Assembly (NCBI GenBank): GCA_964441275.1
Contig: CAYTUG010000010.1
Location: 10,418-74,417 of the forward strand
From: SZUA-584 sp964441275
GTDB taxonomy: Bacteria; Bacillota; Clostridia; Christensenellales; SZUA-584
Direction of reading: 5' to 3'
DNA length: 64,000 nucleotides
The notes under the pieces were generated by a model. That model was not told the DNA's origin, ran no database searches, and saw only the letters and a list, made by a program, of their open reading frames with translations. Made by a program: the position numbers and the translations under genes. The stretch's first letter is position 1, and each line of letters begins with the position of its first letter. This document shows positions 34,005-43,276 of the stretch, in pieces.

Positions 34005-34684
34005 TGGAAACTGCGATTCGATTGGAAAACATAAGATATTGTTTTGGAAATGTATGCGCGTTAAACGGCGTAAACTTTTCCGTTGCTAAAAACTCGCTGA
34101 CGGTGCTTGTAGGGCCTAACGGAGGCGGAAAGAGCACACTTATACGCCTGATTTGCGGGCTGCTTGCACCGGACGACGGCAGCATAAAAGGAGCCGGTAT
34201 TGCGGCATATGTGCCTCAGAATTTAAGCTTTGACGTTTCATTTCCTGTTAAGGTTAAAGAATTTGTGCTTATGGGAATGATAAGCAGGCGGATAAGCCCC
34301 TTTTTTCGCTTTGGCGGCAACCATCGTTTGATAGCAAAAGAGACAATGCGGCAGGCGGGGATTTTAGACGTAGCCGAAAGAAGCATCAGCCAACTTTCAG
34401 GCGGGCAGCGCGGGCGCGCGCTTATAGCCCGGGCGCTGGTATCCGATGCGGACATAATAGCGCTTGACGAACCGGACGCAAATCTTGATATTGATGCGGC
34501 GCGCTCGCTGTATGCTATGTTGAAAACATTGAAAAATGAGAAGACGATAATAATGGCAAGTCACCGTTTGGGCGATGTGGTTGATATTGCGGACAAATTG
34601 TTATATGTAAACAATACGGTAAACGAGTACACAGACCCCAACGAGTATAAACACGGGTTTAAGGAGAGACGGCAAAGTGATTGA
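34004..34684 (+). CDS. znuC: Zinc/manganese ABC importer, ATPase
   Basis: The 226-residue protein starts at ATG 34004, overlapping the preceding stop (TGATG). Walker A is GPNGGGKST, the signature LSGGQRGRALIARAL and Walker B IIALDEPDANLD. The GPNGGGKST form and AYVPQNLSFDVSFPVKVKEFV (Q-loop region, in part) are typical of ZnuC/MntB-type ATPases. It couples ATP hydrolysis to metal import. It overlaps the permease gene by 8 bp. Confidence 0.93.
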   Translation: METAIRLENIRYCFGNVCALNGVNFSVAKNSLTVLVGPNGGGKSTLIRLICGLLAPDDGSIKGAGIAAYVPQNLSFDVSFPVKVKEFVLMGMISRRISPFFRFGGNHRLIAKETMRQAGILDVAERSISQLSGGQRGRALIARALVSDADIIALDEPDANLDIDAARSLYAMLKTLKNEKTIIMASHRLGDVVDIADKLLYVNNTVNEYTDPNEYKHGFKERRQSD

Positions 34685-35534
34685 AGCAATTTTAAACTAT
34701 GCATTTATGCGCAATGCCATTATTGCCGCGGCGCTTGCCAGCATAACGGGGGGAATTATTGGCGCCATCGCAATGGAAAAAAAGCTTATCAGCATGTCGG
34801 GCGGAATAGCGCATGCATCGTTCGGCGGAATAGGGTTAGGGTACCTTGTCGGGTTTGAGCCTATTTTCGGCGGAGTTGCATTTGCAATAGCAACATCTGC
34901 TCTAATAGCTAAGATGCCCGAAAATGCGCGCCTTAAGGCGGACACCATGACGGGAATACTCTGGTCTTTTGGCATGGCGCTTGGGATATTGTTTATTTCG
35001 CTGCGTCCCGGGTACACGCCCGATATGACCAGCTATCTGTTTGGCGATATTCTTTCGGTTTCATCGGACACCGTTGTGTACTTGGCGATATTTACTTTGG
35101 CTGTATCTCTCGTATTTGTATCATTCTATAATCATTTGGTGCTTTATCTATTTGATGAAGAATACGCCGCCGCGGCAGGTATAAAAGTTAACGTTTTAAA
35201 GTGGATAGTTCACATAATAATACCCGTGGGCATAATAGTACTTTTAAAAATTGTAGGAATACTGCTTACAATCGCTCTTATGACCATTCCGGTATCGGCC
35301 GCAAAAATGCTATGCAATTCTTTCGGCAGGGTAATTGCCGTATCCGTGCTGGTCAGCCTTTTATTTTGTATTACCGGGCTTGTTGTCTCTTACTATTTAA
35401 ACATCCCTTCCGGCGTGTGCATTGTTGTTATTAGCACATTGGCGTATCTGTTGTTGCTTGCGACAAAGGGCAGCCTTACAAGATGGATGCACAGGCGCGC
35501 AAAACATAAACTTAAAAAACCCCAACCTGTCTGA
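34677..35534 (+). CDS. znuB: Zinc/manganese ABC importer, permease
   Basis: The 285-residue protein starts at GTG 34677, within the ATPase gene, behind GGAGAGAC. It has about eight membrane helices and the ABC-3 family string KLISMSGGIAHASFGGIGLGYL near residues 35-55 (in part). The late region ALMTIPVSAAKMLCNSFGR matches the cytoplasmic coupling loop. It forms the membrane channel of the metal importer. The C-terminal tail is basic. Confidence 0.93.
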   Translation: MIEAILNYAFMRNAIIAAALASITGGIIGAIAMEKKLISMSGGIAHASFGGIGLGYLVGFEPIFGGVAFAIATSALIAKMPENARLKADTMTGILWSFGMALGILFISLRPGYTPDMTSYLFGDILSVSSDTVVYLAIFTLAVSLVFVSFYNHLVLYLFDEEYAAAAGIKVNVLKWIVHIIIPVGIIVLLKIVGILLTIALMTIPVSAAKMLCNSFGRVIAVSVLVSLLFCITGLVVSYYLNIPSGVCIVVISTLAYLLLLATKGSLTRWMHRRAKHKLKKPQPV

Positions 35535-35645
35535 TGGAAATTTGTTTTAAAGATTCTGTAATTACAAAGTATTGTAATTTAAGGTTTGATTTGTTGGATT
35601 GGTGGTATCAATAGCAAACAAAAATATCGTGAAGAAGGGTTTTTT

Positions 35646-38642
35646 TTGACCGAAATACTCTCCGCTTTTTTCGATAACGAAGCGTTGCTTTGTCTTGATC
35701 TAAAGAAAAACATTAAATACTGCAACTTTCAGCTACTAAAACTTTTTGGACTTAAACAATTGCCGGTCGGCACCAGGTTTGACGATGTATTCGATTTAGC
35801 TACCGACTATATGAAAGATTGCGCTGTTTGGCAGCCGTTTTGCGCTATTTACAAACCCACGGGCGCTAAGGCGGACGGTATTTTGCGCTGCGATAAAAAC
35901 GGCTACCGGTTCATTTTTTGTGAATGCGGCCAGCGCGAGCGGATATGCCCGCTTCACTTCGATCAAAAACATGTTTCTTTACTGTTTAGCAACATGCGTG
36001 AAGGCGTTGCGATACACCGGCTTGTTTTCAAAGCCGGAAAAGCGGTTGACTATATTATTGAAGGCATGAATGAAAGCTTTGCGGCAATGTTTGGTCTTGA
36101 GTGCAAAAAAGCGGTAGGACGGCTTGCGAGCAGTTTATTCGACAATGCAAAGGCGCCGTTTATAAATAAGTTTGCAAGCGCAGTGCAATCCGAACAGCCG
36201 AGCCAGTTCGATATATTCTATTCCCGTTTAAACAGGCATTATTTATTTTCAGTCACTCCATGGGATAAATCGCATTTTGGCACCGTAGTTTCGGATTTAT
36301 CGCAAAGCCGATATTCGCAAATGCTTTATAAAGCGCTTAACGAGGCGGCGGCCGATATAAGCAACGTAGTCGAGATGGACAAATTGTTTGACGGCACAGA
36401 AAAAGCGCTGCGCAAAAACGGGTTTGAATGTATGCTCATTCTTCTAAATGAAGAGGCAGTAGCCACCGAAACATATCAAAGCTTTAGCGAGCCAAAGCGA
36501 ATTGAGCATAAAGAGCAACCTTGCATGTTAGACAAGATTTGTTCAGATGCTGTCGCTAAACGCCGTACCGCTTATATTGAAAGCCTGAATATGCATAAAA
36601 TTTTGTCTAAGGCTGGTTATGACAAAGATTTGAAATGTATTGTTTCTCCTTTAACGCAATCAGGCAAACTGATAGGTATATTTGCGGTTTTATCGGCCGG
36701 GCTCAAACAGAGAGATGTTGACGCAGTAACTGCATTCGCCAATCAGTTAGCCGCCATTATTGAAAAAGTTGCGTTGATTAAGGATTTGCGCGCGCATATC
36801 GTTAAACTTGAAATGTCAAGAAAAGCGCACAAGGACGCGGCGGAGCGGTTGAAATTAGCATCAAGCGCAAGCCGCGTCGGGGTTTGGGACATAGATTTAA
36901 TTCGCAAAGTTGAATACATTGATTCAACCCTCGAAAAAATTTATGGCATTGAACCGGACTCTTTTGACGGGAACATTAAAACCCAGAACAAGTATATCCA
37001 CCCCGACGATTCGGAGCGTGTCAAAAAGGCTTTTTACGATGCGTTAAAAGGCAACGCAAACTATTCTGTTGAATATCGCATTGTTTTGAAAGACGGTACT
37101 ATTCGTCATATAAGCAGTACGGGGATGCTGCACAAAGATGAGAACGCAGATCCTATAAGGATGGTAGGCACCGATTGGGACATAACCGAGAGCAAAAAGG
37201 CGGAACTCGCTCTGATGGCGGAAAAAGAGTTGATGGCGGCAACGCTCAGATCAATTGGTGACGGCGTTGTGGTGACAGATAAAGACGGGCGGGTAACGCT
37301 TGCGAACGCTCAGTTTGAACAGATCAGCGGGCTTGAGCGCGCGCAGATAGACGGGCGTTTGTTAGGAGAGTTATTTATAACGGTCAACAAGGGCTCAAAT
37401 GATACTGCAGGGTTTAGCATTATAGAAAAAGCGTTAAGAACAGGCCGCGTATATTCTTATTCGGACTGTGAAATGATACGCAAGGATGAAAAAATTGTGC
37501 CCGTTGCCTATACTGCTGCTCCTATAAAGGATTCCAAATCAGAAATATGCGGGAGCGTAGTCGTTATCCGGGACATTACGCAAGAAAAGAAGAAACAGGA
37601 AAGAATAGACTTTTTGTTATATCATGATACGCTTACCGGAGTGTTCAACAGGCGATATTTCAACATGATGTTAAGAAAATATGATACGAAAAACTGTTTG
37701 CCTATATCAATTTTAAGCTGTGACGTCAACGGGTTAAAGCTTACCAACGATGCTTTTGGGCATGATGCCGGGGACAGGCTTTTGCAGCGTATGGCGTCTA
37801 TTATGGAAAGATCGGTACGGGCTAACGATATTGTTGCGCGTATAGGGGGAGACGAATTTTACATACTTTTGCCAAACGCCGACGAGCTGCAAGCAATTGA
37901 AATTTGCGAAAGGATAGAGGAATTGGCTGCCAACAGCCGAAAACTTGAGATTGATTCTACAATCTCTATTGGCATAGGGACAAAATATAAGATTGACGAA
38001 AAAATAAGCACGATAATAAAAATGGCCGAAAGCAAGATGTATCGCACCAAAACTTTTAAAGATTCCGACAGGAAGGACAACCTTATAAACAACATATTGC
38101 AAACGCTGCATAAAAAAAGGCCTTGTGAGAAGCGTCACGCGCAATCAGTTAGCAATATAAGCGCCGGAATTGCAAAGCAAATGGGATTAAGCCAACGGGA
38201 AATTGACGAAATAAAAATTGCGGGGCTTATGCACGACATAGGCAAAATTGCATTACCGGAAAATATCTTTAATAAACGGGAAGCTTTATCGGAAGCCGAG
38301 TGGGCGGAAATAAAAAGACATTGTGAAATAGGCTTTCGGATTATTTCTACATCTGTTGATTTGGCGTACATTGCAAAGACGGTTATAGCACATCATGAAC
38401 GTTTTGACGGAAAAGGTTATCCGAGCGGGCTAAAAGCCGAAGAAATACCGCTTGCGGCAAGAATCTTAGCCGTTGCCGACGCTTATGACGCCATGACAAA
38501 TGAAAGGCCTTACCGTTCGCCTTTTAATAAGTCTGCAGCCTTAAAAGAAATATCGGATTGCAGCGGCACTCAGTTTGACCCAAAAGTTGTGGATATGTTT
38601 TTCAAGTTTATTCAAAAAGACGATGAAAAATCGTTGTTTTGA
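35646..38642 (+). CDS. Sensor protein with PAS and GAF domains, GGDEF and HD-GYP
   Basis: TTG 35646 behind AAGAAGGG is the preferred start (998 residues); an in-frame TTG at 35586 is possible. The order is PAS-like domains (residues about 1-230), a GAF domain (about 235-395), PAS/PAC domains (about 410-520 and 525-640, with GDGVVVTDKDGRVTLANAQF), a GGDEF domain with intact RIGGDEF (about 730), and an HD-GYP domain with MHDIGK and HHERFDGKGYPSGLK. It may thus both make and hydrolyse c-di-GMP, depending on signal. No membrane segment is seen, so it is cytosolic. It lies directly before mtnA, probably without coupled function. Confidence 0.93.
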   Translation: MTEILSAFFDNEALLCLDLKKNIKYCNFQLLKLFGLKQLPVGTRFDDVFDLATDYMKDCAVWQPFCAIYKPTGAKADGILRCDKNGYRFIFCECGQRERICPLHFDQKHVSLLFSNMREGVAIHRLVFKAGKAVDYIIEGMNESFAAMFGLECKKAVGRLASSLFDNAKAPFINKFASAVQSEQPSQFDIFYSRLNRHYLFSVTPWDKSHFGTVVSDLSQSRYSQMLYKALNEAAADISNVVEMDKLFDGTEKALRKNGFECMLILLNEEAVATETYQSFSEPKRIEHKEQPCMLDKICSDAVAKRRTAYIESLNMHKILSKAGYDKDLKCIVSPLTQSGKLIGIFAVLSAGLKQRDVDAVTAFANQLAAIIEKVALIKDLRAHIVKLEMSRKAHKDAAERLKLASSASRVGVWDIDLIRKVEYIDSTLEKIYGIEPDSFDGNIKTQNKYIHPDDSERVKKAFYDALKGNANYSVEYRIVLKDGTIRHISSTGMLHKDENADPIRMVGTDWDITESKKAELALMAEKELMAATLRSIGDGVVVTDKDGRVTLANAQFEQISGLERAQIDGRLLGELFITVNKGSNDTAGFSIIEKALRTGRVYSYSDCEMIRKDEKIVPVAYTAAPIKDSKSEICGSVVVIRDITQEKKKQERIDFLLYHDTLTGVFNRRYFNMMLRKYDTKNCLPISILSCDVNGLKLTNDAFGHDAGDRLLQRMASIMERSVRANDIVARIGGDEFYILLPNADELQAIEICERIEELAANSRKLEIDSTISIGIGTKYKIDEKISTIIKMAESKMYRTKTFKDSDRKDNLINNILQTLHKKRPCEKRHAQSVSNISAGIAKQMGLSQREIDEIKIAGLMHDIGKIALPENIFNKREALSEAEWAEIKRHCEIGFRIISTSVDLAYIAKTVIAHHERFDGKGYPSGLKAEEIPLAARILAVADAYDAMTNERPYRSPFNKSAALKEISDCSGTQFDPKVVDMFFKFIQKDDEKSLF

Positions 38643-38686
38643 TTTATGTACAGAACTGCAATAAAGGCGTACGGGGGGAAATGTTG

Positions 38687-39718
38687 ATGCAAAAACTTTC
38701 AACTATAGAATGGGACGGGCGTTGTTTGGAGCTGCTGGATCAAACCCAGCTGCCGAGTAAAACTGTTTACCTGAGCATTGATACGGTAAAAGGTGTTTAT
38801 GACGCAATAAACACTATGCAGGTAAGGGGGGCGCCGGTAATCGGTGTGGCGGCTGCTTATGGGATGGTGATGGCGGCGCGCAACATAAAAGCAAAGAAGT
38901 TTGATTCCTTTTTAAGAGAGCTAAAAAAGCAAGCGGATACGCTCTCGTCTGCGCGCCCTACTGCTGTAAATTTGCCTTGGGCAGTTGGAAGGATGTTAGA
39001 CGCCGTAAGAATTCACGGTAAACTAAACGGATTGCTTGAAAGGCTCGAGCAAGAAGCGATAACTATACACAAAGAAGATATATTTACAAACAGGCGCATA
39101 GGCGAATACTCTTTAAGCCTATTAAAAACCGGGTACGGGGTTCTTACCCATTGTAATGCGGGCATGCTTGCCACCACAAAATACGGCACGGGGCTTGCCG
39201 CATTCTATTTGGCGAAAGAGCGCGGAATGGATATTAAAGTATATGTAGGAGAAACGCGCCCGCGCTTTCAAGGCGCGTCGCTTACGGCGTATGAACTGCT
39301 GCATTCCGGGATTGACGTTACTTTAATCTGCGACAGCACCGCGGCTTTTCTTTTTAAACAGGGGAAGATAGACGCCGTTTTGACAGGTTGCGACAGGGTG
39401 GCTGCCAACGGCGATATTGCAAATAAAATCGGCACGTTCGGGCTCTCAATTGCCGCGAAACATTTCGGGATACCTATGTATATTGCGGCTCCCGTCTCGA
39501 CAATAGATTTAGGCTGTGAAACCGGGGACCAGATTCCCATTGAAGAGCGCAGCGGAGACGAAATAAAAAATATAGGCGGCATATACATAGCGCCAAAGGA
39601 CGTAAAAACATACAACCCGGCTTTCGATATTACCCCTGCCGAGAACATAACCGCAATTATAACCGAATACGGTATAGCCCGTCCGCCTTATAACGAGAGT
39701 TTGAAAGATATAGTTTAG
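38687..39718 (+). CDS. mtnA: Methylthioribose-1-phosphate isomerase
   Basis: ATG 38687 is 7 bp after GGGGGGAA (ATG 38681 is the alternative), giving 343 residues. Family motifs are IKVYVGETRPRFQGASLTAYEL (in part), LTHCNAGMLATT with the catalytic Cys, and LTGCDRVAANGDIANKIGT with the catalytic Asp. It isomerises 5-methylthioribose 1-phosphate to the ribulose form in methionine salvage. No other salvage genes lie next to it. Some homologues act on ribose-1,5-bisphosphate; NxxDR-type spacing here fits MtnA. Confidence 0.93.
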   Translation: MQKLSTIEWDGRCLELLDQTQLPSKTVYLSIDTVKGVYDAINTMQVRGAPVIGVAAAYGMVMAARNIKAKKFDSFLRELKKQADTLSSARPTAVNLPWAVGRMLDAVRIHGKLNGLLERLEQEAITIHKEDIFTNRRIGEYSLSLLKTGYGVLTHCNAGMLATTKYGTGLAAFYLAKERGMDIKVYVGETRPRFQGASLTAYELLHSGIDVTLICDSTAAFLFKQGKIDAVLTGCDRVAANGDIANKIGTFGLSIAAKHFGIPMYIAAPVSTIDLGCETGDQIPIEERSGDEIKNIGGIYIAPKDVKTYNPAFDITPAENITAIITEYGIARPPYNESLKDIV

Positions 39719-39859
39719 TAGGATTAAACAAACGGCATAAGTTTAAAACATATTAAATCTTATAGTAAAAGTTAGCTGCTATAATTTTTGCATATGCGCT
39801 TTTTGAACAGGCGTTATTTTGTATTCTTAAGATAAAAATATTTATTATAGCGCGCAAAG

Positions 39860-39911
39860 AATCTGCTTGGCGAGGTATAGCCAAATTGCCAAAAAACCAA
39901 GCGGATTTTTT
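39860..39911 (+). terminator. Intrinsic terminator downstream of mtnA
   Basis: AATCTGCTTGG (39860-39870) pairs with CCAAGCGGATT (39897-39907), one G-U, around a 26-base loop. The right arm runs into six Ts. It lies 140 bp after mtnA. Confidence 0.65.
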
Positions 39912-39989
39912 AATACTGCTTTTTAACGCATATAAGAAAGCTGAATTTGGTTATCATATAATCAAAAGAATTAACGAGGATATAATGTG

Positions 39990-41906
39990 ATGTTTGAAAA
40001 ATTTCTCTCTCCCGGAAAAATAGGAGGTTTAGAGCTTAAAAACCGCAGCATATTTCCGCCCATGGGTTCCGGGTATGTTGACGATGAGTATGTGCGCGAT
40101 GTGCTTATTGATTATCATGTGCGGCGCGTTCAAGGCGGATGCGCAATGAACATTGTCGAGATTGCATCGGTGCATATTACCAGCAAAGCGCCTAATATAA
40201 TAGGAATTTACGACGATAAGTTTATACCCAGCCTTAGCAGGTTAGCGCAGTCCATAAAGGCGGCGGGCGGAATCGCCTGCATACAGCTTTGGCACGGCGG
40301 ACGTCAAACATCGGGCAAGCCGTTTGGCGGCAAACCGTTTGCGCCCTCGGCAATAACGTGCGCTATGATAGGCGAAACGCCGCATGCCATGACATTAGAA
40401 GAGGTTGAGCAGATAGTAAGCGCATACGGAGACGCCGCTGTGCGGGCAAGGGAAGCCGGTTTTGACGCTGTCGAGATTCATGGCGCTCACGGATATCTGA
40501 TTGACGCTTTTCTAAATCCGTATACGAACGTGCGTACAGACAAATACGGCGGCAGCCCCGAAAACCGCGCAAGGTTCGGGTGTGAGGTTATTGCGGATGT
40601 CAGGCGGAAAACAGGCTCTGATTATACTGTGCTGTTTAGAATGAGCGCGCGCGAAAATGTTAAAGGCGGGATTGAGCTTGATGATGCAATCGATGCGGCT
40701 AAACGGTACCAAGCGCAGGGAGTTGATGCGTTTGACGTATCCCAAGGATGCTATGACGCATTGCCTTATACCGTTCCGCCGTATTATCAACCGCATATGG
40801 TAAACGTAAACAACGCCGGCGCAATAAAAAGACAAACAAATGTGCCTATGGTTGTGGCAGGCAGGATAACAACCCCGCAGATGGCGGAATATGTGCTGCA
40901 AAAAGGTTATGCGGATTTTATTTCTTTGGGAAGACCGCAGCTTGCCGACCCCGATTTTGTCAACAAAACGATGCAAGGGCGCGCCGATGAAATAGTACGG
41001 TGCATAGCCTGCAACCAGGGCTGTGTCGGGCGGATGTTTGCCGGACTGGGCGCAAGCTGTATATTTACCCCCGCTACAGGCAATGAAAAGGAAGCTGTGA
41101 TGACAGCAGCGAAGAAAAAGAAGAAGGTTTTGGTAATAGGCGGAGGGCCGGCGGGCTTGGAAGCGGCGCGGGTTGCCGCGCAGCGCGGGCACAGCGTTAC
41201 TCTTTTTGAAAAAACGGTGTCGCTTGGCGGACAGTTTTTGCAGGCCGGAAGGGCGCCCCATAAGCGCGAATTTAGCGCATCCGCGCAGCATATGGGATAC
41301 CGGGCGCACAAGGCGGGGGTTGACATAAGGCTTTACACTGAGGCGACGTTGGAAAACATAAAAGAGATCGGGCCCGATGTGATTGTATTGGCAACGGGAA
41401 GCGACCCGTATTTTCCCGATTTGCCGGGGGCGCAAAAAGGTAACGTTTACGAAGGCCGGCTTGTTATAGCGGGGGAAACGTTTGTAAAAGAGCAGTGCGT
41501 AGTCGTAATCGGGGGAGGGCTTGTCGGGCTGGAGGCTATGGAGGTTTTGACGGCTCAGGGCAAAGCGGTGACCGTGGTTGAGATGCTTGACGAGATAGGA
41601 ATGGACCTTGAGATGTACATACGCCCGTATATGCTAAGCATAATAGAAAAGAACGGTGTGAATGTGCTTACGGGCACAAAATGCCTCACTGTCTGCGACG
41701 GTTATATCACCGCAGCTAAAGACGAAGATACAATAGAACTGCGCTGCGAAGCAGTCGTTATAGCGGCGGGCGCCGTCTCAAACAGAAATGTCAAAGATAT
41801 TGCAGATGATTTAGAAATTGAATGCCATGTTATAGGCGATGCGAAAGAACCGGGGAAAGTTTTGGCCGCAATATGGGAAGGCAACGAATTAGCTAAAAGT
41901 TTGTAG
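39990..41906 (+). CDS. NADH:flavin oxidoreductase/2-enoate reductase family (FMN, FAD, 4Fe-4S)
   Basis: ATG 39990 behind GAGGA (GTG 39987 is equally possible) gives 638 residues. The N-terminal half is an old-yellow-enzyme barrel: KNRSIFPPMGSGY, IQLWHGGRQTSG, HGAHGYLIDAFLNPYTNVRTDKYGG (in part). The 4Fe-4S Cys cluster follows: CIACNQGCVGRM with a distal Cys in GASCIF (about 330-350). The C-terminal half has VLVIGGGPAGLEAARVAA and VVVIGGGLVGLEAMEVL for FAD and NAD(P)H. The family reduces activated C=C bonds (2-enoates, dienoyl-CoA, bile acid intermediates); the substrate here is unknown. It ends in a partly duplicated 3' segment. Confidence 0.92.
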   Translation: MFEKFLSPGKIGGLELKNRSIFPPMGSGYVDDEYVRDVLIDYHVRRVQGGCAMNIVEIASVHITSKAPNIIGIYDDKFIPSLSRLAQSIKAAGGIACIQLWHGGRQTSGKPFGGKPFAPSAITCAMIGETPHAMTLEEVEQIVSAYGDAAVRAREAGFDAVEIHGAHGYLIDAFLNPYTNVRTDKYGGSPENRARFGCEVIADVRRKTGSDYTVLFRMSARENVKGGIELDDAIDAAKRYQAQGVDAFDVSQGCYDALPYTVPPYYQPHMVNVNNAGAIKRQTNVPMVVAGRITTPQMAEYVLQKGYADFISLGRPQLADPDFVNKTMQGRADEIVRCIACNQGCVGRMFAGLGASCIFTPATGNEKEAVMTAAKKKKKVLVIGGGPAGLEAARVAAQRGHSVTLFEKTVSLGGQFLQAGRAPHKREFSASAQHMGYRAHKAGVDIRLYTEATLENIKEIGPDVIVLATGSDPYFPDLPGAQKGNVYEGRLVIAGETFVKEQCVVVIGGGLVGLEAMEVLTAQGKAVTVVEMLDEIGMDLEMYIRPYMLSIIEKNGVNVLTGTKCLTVCDGYITAAKDEDTIELRCEAVVIAAGAVSNRNVKDIADDLEIECHVIGDAKEPGKVLAAIWEGNELAKSL

Positions 41907-41979
41907 AAGACACGGTGCCCGTGGATTGAAACGAAAAAATAAAGGCAACGAATTAGCTAAAAGCTTGCAAAAGACACAG
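41878..41979 (+). repeat. Imperfect 38-bp direct repeat, 64 bp apart, at the 3' end of the flavoenzyme gene
   Basis: Positions 41878-41915 and 41942-41979 agree at all but a few bases; the first 22 are identical. The first copy encodes the last residues and stop of the flavoenzyme; in the second copy the stop TAG reads CAA. Between them lies GTGGATTGAAAC (41921-41932) preceded by a CACGG-TGC-CCGTG stem. That ending is known from many type I CRISPR repeats, but only one copy is present. Confidence 0.7.
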
Positions 41980-42010
41980 CCTTGGCAGTCGCTAAGGCTT
42001 GTTTTGTGTT
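41974..42010 (+). terminator. Probable terminator after the flavoenzyme gene
   Basis: AGCCTT (41978-41983) and AAGGCT (41994-41999) enclose a 10-base loop and are followed by TGTTTTGTGTT; flanking ACAC and GTGT can extend the stem. Confidence 0.5.
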
Positions 42011-42174
42011 CTGCATTTTTGCGATATTAAGCGGTATCGGAATCAAATTAACCAATTTTGTACGGCAAATACTAAATCCGCCGGAATAAAAGAAAGATGC
42101 AGAACTGAAAGAATGCAATAATGTTTTGAATTATCGTTTAATAAGGCGCGCTTGAAATTTTTTCTTGAAAAGGC

Positions 42175-42230
42175 TTGCTTTTTTTAATGAATCATTATAT
42201 CATAAAACCATATGGTCAAAGAAAGTCAAA
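42175..42230 (+). promoter_or_regulatory. Heat-shock promoter with CtsR operator
   Basis: TTGCTT (42175-42180), a 17-bp spacer and TATCAT (42198-42203) form the promoter. GGTCAAAGAAAGTCAAA (42214-42230) is an exact match to the CtsR consensus RGTCAAANANRGTCAAA, over the transcription start. CtsR should repress the J-protein and clpB genes until heat or protein stress. The ctsR gene is not in this window. Confidence 0.9.
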
Positions 42231-42274
42231 GGTTATAAATGGAAAGCAAAAGCGGCTGAAAGGAGGGATGCGCA

Positions 42275-43240
42275 GTGGAGTATAAAGATTATTATAAAAT
42301 TTTAGGAGTAGAAAAAACATCATCACAGGATGAAGTGAAAAAGGCGTACAGAAAGCTTGCAAAAAAACATCATCCGGACGCCAACAAAGGCAACAGCGCA
42401 TCTGAAGAAAAGTTTAAAGAGATAAGCGAAGCTTATGAAGTGCTCGGGGACGAACAAAAACGCAAAAAATACGATACGTTCGGGAATCAGACCCAATTTG
42501 CAGGGGGGCATAACTTTGATCCTTCGCAGTACGGGTTTGGAAATGTACGGTATGAACATGCGGGCTCGGGCGATAGGAGCGATTTTTTCAACATGTTTTT
42601 TTCGGGCGCTTTTGATGATTTATTATCTGCCGCCCAGGGCAACGGTGCATACTATTACCAAACCGATGATATGTCGAATCTGTTCAGGGGAGGCAGACAG
42701 CATAAAGCGAGGGCTTATGACGGAGAGAATATACAAGCGCAGATAAGCTTGACGCCTGAAGAAGGCGCTTTTGGGGTTGCAAGGCAGATTGCGGTAAAAA
42801 CCGATAAAGGTATGCGTACAATAAACTTTAAGGTGCCTGCCGGGGTGTCGGACGGCGAGACAATACGAATAAAGGGGCAGGGACAGCAAGGCGCAGGCGG
42901 CGGAAAGAGCGGAGATATAATGCTGACCGTACATATGACAAACAGCGCCCGATATTCTTTTGACGACGGCAAACTTGTTATGCATGCGGACATCAGTCCA
43001 TGGGACGCGGCGCTTGGGGCAAAATTGGCTGTAGATACGTTCAACGGGAGGATTATGGTTAACGTGCCGCCCGGAGTGCAAACGGGCAAAAGGATTAGAG
43101 TCGCCGGGAGGGGCTATCCTTTCAGGGGGAAGGCTCAGGGAAATTTGCTTATAGAGCTTAGCATAAAAAATCCCGTTCGGCTGACCGATTCTCAAAAGAA
43201 GTTATATGAACAGCTTAAAAGCTTAGACGATGGTCGTTAA
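42275..43240 (+). CDS. DnaJ-class co-chaperone without zinc finger (CbpA-like)
   Basis: The 321-residue protein starts at GTG 42275 behind AAAGGAGGG. The J domain (1-70) has HPD in KKHHPDANKG. A Gly/Phe-rich stretch follows, without the four CxxCxGxG repeats of true DnaJ. Two C-terminal substrate-binding beta domains then read LTPEEGAFGVARQI and IRVAGRGYPFRGKAQG. It presumably feeds clients to DnaK and then to ClpB, encoded 36 bp downstream and co-regulated by CtsR. This pairing supports a disaggregation role. dnaK and grpE are not near. Confidence 0.92.
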   Translation: MEYKDYYKILGVEKTSSQDEVKKAYRKLAKKHHPDANKGNSASEEKFKEISEAYEVLGDEQKRKKYDTFGNQTQFAGGHNFDPSQYGFGNVRYEHAGSGDRSDFFNMFFSGAFDDLLSAAQGNGAYYYQTDDMSNLFRGGRQHKARAYDGENIQAQISLTPEEGAFGVARQIAVKTDKGMRTINFKVPAGVSDGETIRIKGQGQQGAGGGKSGDIMLTVHMTNSARYSFDDGKLVMHADISPWDAALGAKLAVDTFNGRIMVNVPPGVQTGKRIRVAGRGYPFRGKAQGNLLIELSIKNPVRLTDSQKKLYEQLKSLDDGR

Positions 43241-43276
43241 ACTATTGCGGCAATATGCCATTAAGGAGGGATAAAA

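Noticed and set aside
41921..41932. A CRISPR array suggested by GTGGATTGAAAC.
   Set aside because: Only one copy is present, with no second spaced repeat and no cas genes in the window.
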